From positions 1 to 5,353 of the forward strand of contig CBEVZC010000183.1 in assembly GCA_965554225.1 (NCBI GenBank): a stretch of 5,353 nucleotides of DNA. Direction: 5' to 3'. The first letter of the stretch is position 1; every line of letters begins with the position of its first letter. Origin of the DNA: BMS3ABIN04 sp965554225. Its GTDB lineage: Bacteria; Bacteroidota; Ignavibacteria; Ignavibacteriales; Melioribacteraceae. Of the stretch, positions 1 to 5,039 are shown piece by piece. The notes under the pieces are model-generated. The model was given only the letters and a program-made list of their open reading frames with translations, ran no database searches and was not told the DNA's origin. Both the position numbers and the translations under genes were made by a program.

Positions 1-434
1 CTCATTTTCTATTTATTACAATCAATTAATATTATCCGGTAGCAAACAATTTAATTTGAAAGTTTTTAGAAAACGATATCGAACAATAAAGTACGCTCAA
101 GAGTAAGACAATCACGAAAGCACAGAGATTACTGATTTTGTTATTCATTTATTTGCGATTCTATATTAATCAATTTGTTCATCTTAACAAGTAGTTCTTG
201 GTAAACCAATAGATCGGCTAAAATGGTAATTGTTTATTCCATTAATAAGAGGACTAATTCTTGTGTTAATGAAACAAAAACTATAATTACTAACTGTTTT
301 AATAGTTGAAGATTTTAGGCAGTCAAATAGAGATAGAGTAATACTTTAACTCATAGTCATTTTTAATTATAATGTAATTGGAACATAGTTAGTAAAATTT
401 CAATATTTAGATATTGAATTGTATTTTATAAAAA
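1..434. other. Left-edge non-coding stretch, no gene seen
   Basis: Very AT-rich sequence with frequent stops in all six frames. I find no open frame with recognisable protein content and no tRNA-like fold. The only local structures are short AT-rich dyads: a 5-bp inverted repeat around 198-209 (TTGGT/ACCAA) and the 8-bp hairpin at 399-418, listed separately as a weak terminator. The stretch lies downstream of the Asp-box gene, so it may hold that gene's 3' end and the promoter or end of a gene outside the window. Nothing further can be supported. Confidence 0.6.
394..418 (-). terminator. Weak AT-rich terminator candidate after the Asp-box gene
   Basis: Arms TTCAATAT (399-406) and ATATTGAA (411-418) form a perfect 8-bp inverted repeat with a 4-base loop. 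Read on the minus strand it is followed by ATTTT. It begins 17 bases past the stop codon of the gene at 435-1469, a sensible place for an intrinsic terminator. The stem has only one G-C pair, so it would be weak, and hairpins like this occur by chance in AT-rich DNA. Confidence 0.3.
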
Positions 435-1469
435 TTATCTAAGATGATATCTCCAGATTCCATTGTAAATATCCGCAGCGAAAACATAGTTATCATGAAC
501 AATTGCGTAATAAAAGAGTGAAGATTTTGTATTGTTCAATCCCTTACTAATATCAGCCCAGGTATTTCCATTATTGAATGAAATTTCTATCATCGAATCT
601 ATTGAAGCCACTACGGTTTGACCTTTGGCGACAACAAAATGTGGTGCATAATCTGTTAGAGCGATGGGCATCTTTATCCAATTTCTAGAGTTATGCTCAC
701 ATCGATATACACCATAGTCTTGTATTGCTTGTGCCATTACATATGCAAAATAAAAAGAGTCTGATGCTGTAAAACTAAATACCCAAGAATGATCAGGCAA
801 TCCTTCATTCATTGATTGCCAATTTTCACCGTTGTCATTTGATGAATAAATCCCACTGGCAAATGGACATGCAAAAAATAAATTATTATTCTCTGCAATT
901 ACAAGTATTCGAGGATAAAATTGCGGAGTTCTGATAGGCAAACCATTATCGAAAGCAGTCCAATTATTACCCAAATCGGATGAACGAAAAATTTTAGCGT
1001 CGTTTCCCGCACCAGCATATAAAAATAATGAATCCATTTTAATTGAATAAACATATTCTGATTCTAAACCGTTATTCGCCGGTTTAATCCAAGTTTCTCC
1101 ATAGTCACTTGAAATATAAACACCTTTGCTACTTGTTGCTAAAGCCACATAATTGCTCCAACCAGAAATTCCATTAACAGATGTGCTGTCCGGTAAGCCA
1201 TTTCCTAAAGTTTCCCAGGATTCACCGTCGTTTGACGATGAATAAAGTATAAAATTTGCAGATTGAGGAAAATATGCAGCCACATAAATATTGTTTCCGA
1301 TACTGGCTATTTGGTATGATGCAGAAGGAATGCCGTTCGTAACATTAACCCATGTATTTATAATATTTTGATTTTTTGTTTCCGTTGGATTATTCTCTGT
1401 ACAACTATTACATATAAAAATATTAACCAACGCTAATGTAAAAAACATTTTAGTGTATTTTCTTTTCAA
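435..1469 (-). CDS. Asp-box (BNR) repeat lipoprotein, sortilin-like beta-propeller
   Basis: Predicted exported 344-residue protein of unknown specific role. Residues 1-22 form a basic, then hydrophobic signal (MKRKYTK, then FFTLALVNIFI) ending at Cys23 (NSCTEN), which looks like a lipoprotein attachment site, although the lipobox is not canonical. The rest carries regularly spaced Asp-box motifs, S-x-D-x-G-x-x-W type, at about 78-85 (SSNDGESW), 120-127 (SSDYGETW), 163-170 (SSDLGNNW), 210-217 (SNDNGENW) and 297-304 (SFNNGNTW), with a decayed copy near 257-264. Most are followed by a GLP/GL turn. A period of about 40-47 residues fits a beta-propeller of the sialidase/sortilin/Ycf48-like superfamily. 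No sialidase catalytic set is evident, so binding or structure is likelier than catalysis. The start is TTG: the in-frame ATG at codon 8 would lose all basic n-region residues. A GGTGG lies only 3 bases upstream of the TTG, unusually close. There is no T9SS tail, so lipid anchoring is the inferred fate. Fold fairly sure; function unknown. Confidence 0.85.
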   Translation of the reverse strand: MKRKYTKMFFTLALVNIFICNSCTENNPTETKNQNIINTWVNVTNGIPSASYQIASIGNNIYVAAYFPQSANFILYSSSNDGESWETLGNGLPDSTSVNGISGWSNYVALATSSKGVYISSDYGETWIKPANNGLESEYVYSIKMDSLFLYAGAGNDAKIFRSSDLGNNWTAFDNGLPIRTPQFYPRILVIAENNNLFFACPFASGIYSSNDNGENWQSMNEGLPDHSWVFSFTASDSFYFAYVMAQAIQDYGVYRCEHNSRNWIKMPIALTDYAPHFVVAKGQTVVASIDSMIEISFNNGNTWADISKGLNNTKSSLFYYAIVHDNYVFAADIYNGIWRYHLR

Positions 1470-1520
1470 GATCCACCCAATGTGTTTATATAAATAATAT
1501 TAAAATAAATTAAGTTTGTT

Positions 1521-1543
1521 TATTCAAATTTCTGGTTTGAATA
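1521..1543. repeat. 8-bp inverted repeat upstream of the Asp-box gene
   Basis: TATTCAAA (1521-1528) and TTTGAATA (1536-1543) are perfect inverted copies around a 7-base spacer. The dyad sits about 52 bases upstream of the TTG start at 1469 and overlaps the possible -35 element. That position would suit an operator or a 5' leader hairpin. There is no direct evidence for either, and AT-rich dyads are common by chance. Confidence 0.4.
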
Positions 1544-1609
1544 TTGTAACGACGAGACTTAAGAAGACCTGTTGCAATTTTTATCTGCTCGCTATGTGTA
1601 TTTATTCCT

Positions 1610-1685
1610 ATCATCACACTACTTTTAATAGAAAAATAAATCATTTAAAATGAAATAACAAAAAATATGATGAGATTGTGATGAT
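1610..1685. repeat. Nested concentric inverted repeats
   Basis: Outer arms ATCATCAC (1610-1617) and GTGATGAT (1678-1685) are perfect inverted copies 60 bases apart. At almost the same centre lies a second palindrome, TCATTT (1641-1646) and AAATGA (1648-1653) around a single base. The bases between pair only partly. Concentric dyads could be a two-site operator, a decayed miniature element or chance. No flanking target-site duplication is visible. Confidence 0.4.
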
Positions 1686-1731
1686 TTGTTGAGAAAAAAT
1701 AGCAAATAATCACAAATTAATTTCTTCGTAA

Positions 1732-1753
1732 AAAGCTGTGCCAAAGCTGCACC
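1732..1753 (-). repeat. Tandem 11-bp imperfect repeat, possible weak terminator
   Basis: AAAGCTGTGCC and AAAGCTGCACC lie head to tail on the plus strand and match at 9 of 11 bases. The two differing bases create a small GTGC/GCAC stem. Read on the minus strand, the segment ends in AGCTTTTT and begins about 25 bases past the stop codon at 1778, so it could act as a weak terminator of the S41-like gene. The four-base stem is poor, so this role is uncertain. Confidence 0.3.
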
Positions 1754-1777
1754 AAAATTTCATCTAACAATAATTAA

Positions 1778-2812
1778 TCATTCCATCACTTCAATTGCTT
1801 TATCCAATGCTTTATCTCGCTTGTTAATAATACTTTCAGAAGATTTAATTGGTACGTCGGGGAAAATTCCAACATCCTCAAGTACTGTTTTATCGGTTTT
1901 ATAAGCAACCCATCGTGGTATAAAATATTTAGTCCCGTCTGCAAGCATATACTCTTTAGGGTTACCCGAACTGCCGCGAGTAGTATCACCAATTGTTATA
2001 ACGTTATCGATCGTTTTCATCATTAAAATAAATGCTTCGTTCGAACTCATACAAACGTTACCGATTAACAGTGCAACAGGTTTAGTAAACTGCCAGCTTC
2101 CGGTCGGACTGAATGAACGTGCTTTCATTTCTGTAAAATCTGAGTGCTGTGGTCCATTCCTGAATTTATCATAAGCATAAATTTTTGTTCCGGTAGTAAA
2201 TCTTCCGGCAACCTGCAGTGCCAATAACTCACTGCCGCCGTTATTCGGACGAACATCCATTATTAAAGCTTTATAATTTTTGTATTTATCTAAAATATTA
2301 CCAAACCCGTTTATATCGGATTTATAAGCATTTCTCCAGGATTTAATAAGAACGTAACCGATGCTATCTGCAACATCTCCGTAAAGAATATTTCCGTTAA
2401 CCGAATGAGCTATGCTTCGTTTAAAATATTTTTCCGAATAAAGGATGTTGTAATCATAGTTTTTTGATACTAGTTTGTAATATGGTTTAATGAAGTTGCC
2501 GTCCATTGTAATTATGGATATATGCAAATCGTGCAGTTCGGAGAGCATTGTTTTTATTGTCCAAATAAAATAACCATAGTTGGTGTTTTCCTGAACATAA
2601 GGCTGGTATTTGCTTTTTAATTTATCCCAATCAATATTTTTATAAACAAAGTAGGAATAATGGAGATCAAAATCATTCCACAACTTGTTAAATGATGCGG
2701 AGTAGTTTTGATTAAGTGGCGCTGATGGGTTATCGGAGCAGCGATTAAAAAACATAGTGAGTAGAAACAGGAATGAAAAAAATCTAAATATTTTAGAAAA
2801 ATATTGAATCAT
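1778..2812 (-). CDS. S41-family (C-terminal processing/tricorn-like) peptidase, putative lipoprotein
   Basis: Predicted 344-residue envelope serine peptidase or homologue. From the ATG at 2812: basic/hydrophobic signal 1-24, then Cys25 in RCSDN, a likely lipid-attachment site with a non-canonical lipobox. A helical N-terminal segment (about 40-95) ends in ELHDLHISI (92-100), matching the conserved D-x-H region of S41 enzymes. The core follows: DVRPNNGG (186-193), the nucleophile motif CMSSNE with probable catalytic Ser256 (254-259), GDTTRGSSG (275-283) and VGIFPDVPI (314-322). The Lys of CTP-type Ser/Lys enzymes, expected near 275-283, is Arg/Ser here, so it resembles the tricorn/IRBP-like S41 branch that uses other residues. 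Only about 55 residues separate HDLH from the core, too few for a normal PDZ domain. A TTG at 2824 would add four residues; I prefer ATG because it has GGAAAA just upstream and leaves a good signal peptide. It follows the acyltransferase gene by 38 bases, probably in one transcript. Family confident; substrate unknown. Confidence 0.87.
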   Translation of the reverse strand: MIQYFSKIFRFFSFLFLLTMFFNRCSDNPSAPLNQNYSASFNKLWNDFDLHYSYFVYKNIDWDKLKSKYQPYVQENTNYGYFIWTIKTMLSELHDLHISIITMDGNFIKPYYKLVSKNYDYNILYSEKYFKRSIAHSVNGNILYGDVADSIGYVLIKSWRNAYKSDINGFGNILDKYKNYKALIMDVRPNNGGSELLALQVAGRFTTGTKIYAYDKFRNGPQHSDFTEMKARSFSPTGSWQFTKPVALLIGNVCMSSNEAFILMMKTIDNVITIGDTTRGSSGNPKEYMLADGTKYFIPRWVAYKTDKTVLEDVGIFPDVPIKSSESIINKRDKALDKAIEVME

Positions 2813-2850
2813 AACATTTTCCAAACTTTATTTATGAAGCGGGCAGTTTT

Positions 2851-3435
2851 CTAATTGTATATATGGTTTTCCTGGTTTTTTACTTTAACTCTTACTTCAC
2901 CCTGCTTTTCCGGTCGTTTACCTTTTATATTTTTGTAGAAGTTCCTGATTGTCTGCATATCTTTTTCAATATCACCGACAGGCATAAAATAGCCATCTAT
3001 CCCAACCCGTTTTGTTCCGTAATCCATAAAAGCAAATGCAATTGGGACTTTTGCACCAACTGCAATATGGTAAAAACCGCTTTTCCAGTACTCTGTTTTC
3101 GAGCGTGTGCCTTCGGGCATTATTCCAACGACAAATTCATCTTTGCTGTTAAAGATTTCTATTGTTCTGTCTATGAGGGAAGAATGAACTGCTCTGTTTA
3201 CAGGGACGCCTCCAAAGAGTTTTAATATAGGTCCCATTGGTCCTTTAAAAATTGAATGCTTGGCAAACCATTTAAATCGTAAACCGATACCAAGCGCACC
3301 GAATAACGCCAGCGGGAAATCCCAGTTACTTGTATGTGGAGCGCCTATGAGAACGTATTTTTTAAGATCGGGGAGTTTGCCGGCTACTTTCCATCCAAAA
3401 AGCCCGAGTATAATTTTCCCTGTGAGTTTTAACAT
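2851..3435 (-). CDS. Lysophospholipid (1-acylglycerol-3-phosphate) acyltransferase family protein
   Basis: Small 194-residue member of the PlsC/LPLAT superfamily, which moves an acyl chain from acyl-ACP or acyl-CoA to a lysophospholipid or related acceptor at the inner membrane. All four signature blocks are visible: block I HTSNWD (34-39), the H-x4-D catalytic pair; block II GGVPVNR (75-81); block III MPEGTRSK (106-113), acceptor phosphate binding; block IV VPIA (130-133). There is little hydrophobic sequence apart from short stretches near 1-15 and 40-52, so membrane attachment is probably peripheral. It is shorter than classical PlsC (about 240 residues) and resembles the compact acyltransferases of Bacteroidota-type genomes. 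It need not be the housekeeping PlsC: acylation of a lipid A precursor, an ornithine lipid or another head group is possible. ATG start; no clear Shine-Dalgarno, but a dyad lies 5 bases upstream. It sits alone after a terminator with the S41-like gene 38 bases downstream. The link between the two is positional only. Confidence 0.92.
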   Translation of the reverse strand: MLKLTGKIILGLFGWKVAGKLPDLKKYVLIGAPHTSNWDFPLALFGALGIGLRFKWFAKHSIFKGPMGPILKLFGGVPVNRAVHSSLIDRTIEIFNSKDEFVVGIMPEGTRSKTEYWKSGFYHIAVGAKVPIAFAFMDYGTKRVGIDGYFMPVGDIEKDMQTIRNFYKNIKGKRPEKQGEVRVKVKNQENHIYN

Positions 3436-3440
3436 CTGTA

Positions 3441-3471
3441 ATAGTTTAAGCTAACTATAAAATTTATTATA
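3441..3471 (-). promoter_or_regulatory. Candidate -10 box and start-proximal dyad for the acyltransferase gene
   Basis: Minus strand 3471-3466 reads TATAAT, a perfect -10 hexamer about 30 bases before the ATG at 3435; no good -35 is seen at the expected distance. Between it and the ATG lies an inverted repeat, ATAGTT (3441-3446) and AACTAT (3453-3458), only 5 bases from the start codon, where a ribosome site would be. The dyad could be an operator or a leader hairpin. The strong terminator just upstream makes a promoter in this gap necessary, but its exact place is inferred. Confidence 0.35.
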
Positions 3472-3509
3472 CTTTAATTAAAAGTAAGTATAAAAAAAGT
3501 TTGATAAAT

Positions 3510-3560
3510 AAAAAAGGGACTATCCAAAACATAATTTCTTATGATTAAAAATAGTCCCTT
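3510..3560 (-). terminator. Intrinsic terminator of the propeller gene
   Basis: AAGGGACTAT (3514-3523) and ATAGTCCCTT (3551-3560) form a perfect 10-bp stem. Within the 27-base loop a second perfect stem, CATAA/TTATG (3530-3534, 3539-3543), gives a stacked or two-tier hairpin. On the minus strand the outer stem runs straight into about six T residues, then an A/T-rich tail. It starts about 36 bases past the stop of 3596-4792 and precedes the acyltransferase promoter region, as a transcript boundary should. The plus strand lacks a T-run, so it acts leftward. The large loop is unusual for a terminator. Confidence 0.75.
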
Positions 3561-3595
3561 GTTGCAAACTTACTGAACAGAATGTTATTTTATAT

Positions 3596-4792
3596 TTAGC
3601 CACATAAATACAGAAGCTTCGGAATCTCAAACTTGATTTTTGTTGAAGGATTAAACGGGTTCGGATAATTTTGATATAGCATAAGTTTATCGGGAAGTGT
3701 TACAGTTTTATCTTCAATTCCTGTAACATTGCCATCGCTATCAGTCTTGCAAATCCTTATTGCCGTTGGTTCGTTTTCGCCGGCAATTAATAACCCGTTA
3801 TCGTTTGTTTGAATAATCGATTCAATTGTCCAAAAAACCGGAGGGTCAAATGGAACAGTTTTTTCCCAGATCACATTACCATGTAAATTCATTTTGATTA
3901 TTTTATTACCAAAATCTGTTGTACCAAAAACAAAATTGCCATCGGTTGTTTTTGTTCCCGCCTTGAAATATTGGACTGAATTATTATAGATATAACTCCA
4001 CAAGCTGTCACCCTGTTGAGTAATATTGAATACGAATCCGTGATAGTCTTTAGTTTGTCCATATATTACATAACTGGAATCATTAGCTTCGAGTACACCA
4101 TAACCTCTTCCAAATGATTCATAGTGATGGTCGAAGATTATATTGCCGAGAGTATCTGTCTTAACAATTCTCAGGGCTGTTGGATAGCTCAAACCCCCGC
4201 TGCCTGCAATTGTTAAACTATGGTCACTTGTTATCTTAATATCATTTCCAAATGAATTAGTAAGGTTATTGTCGTTATAATAATCTCCCCAGATTTTATT
4301 CCCGTCACTATCGAACATTCCAATATAATAATTGATACCGCCCGTAACAAAGTAGTTGCCAAATTGATCTATACAAACTGACTTAAATGCGCCGGGATCG
4401 GGAAGATACTTTTCCCAGATAATGTTTCCATCTCCATCGGTTTTTAGTAAGTAAAATGTGGGTGTACCTACAGCGGGATCGATAAAACCTCCTGCTATAA
4501 TAAAGTTTCCCTGCGGGGTTACTTTGATGGAATATCCGTCCACATTGTAAAATGTTTTCGTCCAGAGTGTATCGCCGGAAGGGCTGATTTTTATTAACCA
4601 GGTGTTTGATGTTTCCCATCCGTTCCCTCCTTTATGCCCAACCGCAATAAAACCTCCGTCTAAAGTTTGTTGAACATCATACAAATAGCTGTATTCTTCT
4701 CCAAAATTCATGTTAAATGTTGTTTGCGAATATGATTCGGCATAACCGAGGATGGAAATTATCAATAGAGAAATTGTAAAGATGGATTTCAT
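3596..4792 (-). CDS. Secreted repeat (probable beta-propeller) protein with truncated T9SS sorting tail
   Basis: 398-residue exported protein. Residues 1-22 form a Sec signal (KSIFTISLLIISILGYA, likely cut near SYSQ). Then come about seven copies of a unit with D-x-D-G-N-x-x-W and a preceding D-G-G/N-F-x-x-x-G strand, with repeat cores near 74 (GDTLW), 122 (DGNIIW), 164 (DGNKIW), 216 (LGNIIF), 261 (GDSLW), 305 (HGNVIW) and 354 (DGNV). Spacing of about 42-52 residues and a count of seven suggest a seven-bladed propeller, as in many T9SS cargo proteins; no catalytic motif is seen. The C-terminus begins a type A sorting domain (LYQNYPNPFNPSTKI, 372-386) but stops after EIPK plus six unrelated residues (LLYLCG), lacking the later strands and the K-x-x-L-x-K end. 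T9SS export and surface anchoring are therefore doubtful. ATG start with AGAGG six bases upstream. Ends before a strong terminator; a single-gene transcript seems likely. Role unknown: substrate binding or adhesion is a guess. Confidence 0.88.
   Translation of the reverse strand: MKSIFTISLLIISILGYAESYSQTTFNMNFGEEYSYLYDVQQTLDGGFIAVGHKGGNGWETSNTWLIKISPSGDTLWTKTFYNVDGYSIKVTPQGNFIIAGGFIDPAVGTPTFYLLKTDGDGNIIWEKYLPDPGAFKSVCIDQFGNYFVTGGINYYIGMFDSDGNKIWGDYYNDNNLTNSFGNDIKITSDHSLTIAGSGGLSYPTALRIVKTDTLGNIIFDHHYESFGRGYGVLEANDSSYVIYGQTKDYHGFVFNITQQGDSLWSYIYNNSVQYFKAGTKTTDGNFVFGTTDFGNKIIKMNLHGNVIWEKTVPFDPPVFWTIESIIQTNDNGLLIAGENEPTAIRICKTDSDGNVTGIEDKTVTLPDKLMLYQNYPNPFNPSTKIKFEIPKLLYLCG
3608..3625. repeat. 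Degenerate palindrome at the truncated sorting tail
   Basis: TTCGGAAT (3618-3625) is identical to one arm of the palindrome at 5232-5252. To its left, ATACAGAA (3608-3615) matches the partner arm ATTCCGAA at 6 of 8 positions, with a 2-base spacer. On the minus strand this is exactly where the protein leaves the sorting-domain consensus and runs to a stop. I read it as a decayed or rearranged copy of the element; a chance partial match is possible. Confidence 0.4.
3618..3658. repeat. 41-base direct repeat of sorting-domain DNA, copy 1
   Basis: Identical base for base to 5245-5285, and 54 of 56 bases match if extended to 3673/5300. It encodes the NPSTKIKFEIP part of the T9SS sorting domain. 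Identity ends abruptly at 3618, the arm/loop junction of the palindrome in the other copy. Synonymous sites are also identical, suggesting recent common origin or gene conversion and not protein-level conservation alone. Confidence 0.85.
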
Positions 4793-4798
4793 ATTTAA

Positions 4799-4803
4799 CC
4801 TCT
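4799..4803 (-). promoter_or_regulatory. Ribosome binding site of the propeller gene
   Basis: Minus strand AGAGG, followed by a 6-base spacer (TTAAAT) and ATG at 4792. It is the only well-placed Shine-Dalgarno match in the window and supports this start. Confidence 0.6.
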
Positions 4804-4880
4804 AATAATTGTAAAAAATTAGTTAAATGCTTTCACTATGTTTTATATAGTTCAATTTGATATTAAAAAGCATAATTATC

Positions 4881-4900
4881 AATGACGCATTTGCGTCATT
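4881..4900. repeat. 20-bp palindrome upstream of the propeller gene
   Basis: AATGACGCA and TGCGTCATT are perfect 9-bp inverted copies around a central TT, much more GC-rich than the surrounding DNA. It lies about 90-110 bases before the ATG at 4792. On the plus strand it is followed by TTTT but no plus-strand gene ends here; on the minus strand there is no T-run. A dimeric regulator's operator for the propeller gene fits best, with a short interspersed palindrome or a weak terminator as alternatives. Confidence 0.5.
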
Positions 4901-4925
4901 TTAGCCTTACTATATGTTTAGTTTT

Positions 4926-4965
4926 CAAAATAATAAATACTGCTAATGCTCATATTATTAAGCAG
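4926..4965 (-). terminator. Weak terminator candidate after the right-edge gene
   Basis: Minus strand CTGCT (4965-4961) pairs with AGCAG (4944-4940); the stem extends by AAT/ATT past a single bulged base and is followed by TATTTATTATTTT. It lies about 75 bases past the stop at 5040. The stem is short and bulged, so termination here is plausible but not firm. Confidence 0.35.
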
Positions 4966-5039
4966 GTTGATAGTATAATTAAAAATCCTTCATCTCTAAA
5001 CTTAAAATGAGAAATAACAATTTTCACTTTAATCAAAAC

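Larger units (their letters stand above)
1470..1777. other. 308-base intergenic region with several dyads, no gene
   Basis: This lies between the stop of the S41-like gene and the start of the Asp-box gene, so it should hold the end of the first transcript and the promoter of the second. No open frame with protein character is visible; the longest minus-strand start-to-stop stretch near 1760 gives only about 17 codons. Reading toward the Asp-box gene, TTGAAT (minus strand, 1527-1522) and TTTAAT 17 bases further on could be -35/-10 elements, but such matches are cheap in AT-rich DNA. Inverted and tandem repeats in this stretch are listed separately. Confidence 0.5.

Noticed and set aside
1732..1777. 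Remnant of an integrase or other decayed gene
   Set aside because: The segment looked gene-like because of its higher GC and tandem repeat, but no frame gives a recognisable protein fragment.
1786..1992. Minus-strand open frame of 68 codons inside the S41-like gene
   Set aside because: It overlaps the conserved C-terminal motifs of the S41 frame and has no features of its own.
2863..3225. Plus-strand open frame of 120 codons
   Set aside because: It lies wholly antisense to the acyltransferase gene, whose four family motifs are intact; the plus-strand translation has low-complexity F/C-rich composition and no domain character.
3260..3454. Plus-strand open frame of 64 codons
   Set aside because: Antisense to the N-terminal part of the acyltransferase gene, with no recognisable protein features and no ribosome site.
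3510..3599. Frameshift as the cause of the truncated sorting tail
   Set aside because: I translated the other two frames past the stop; neither yields the LKVYDVLG or K-x-x-L-x-K blocks, so a single frameshift does not explain the loss.
4383..4619. Minus-strand open frame of 78 codons in another frame
   Set aside because: Shadow of the propeller gene; the basic, Arg/Tyr-rich translation reflects the codons of the real frame.
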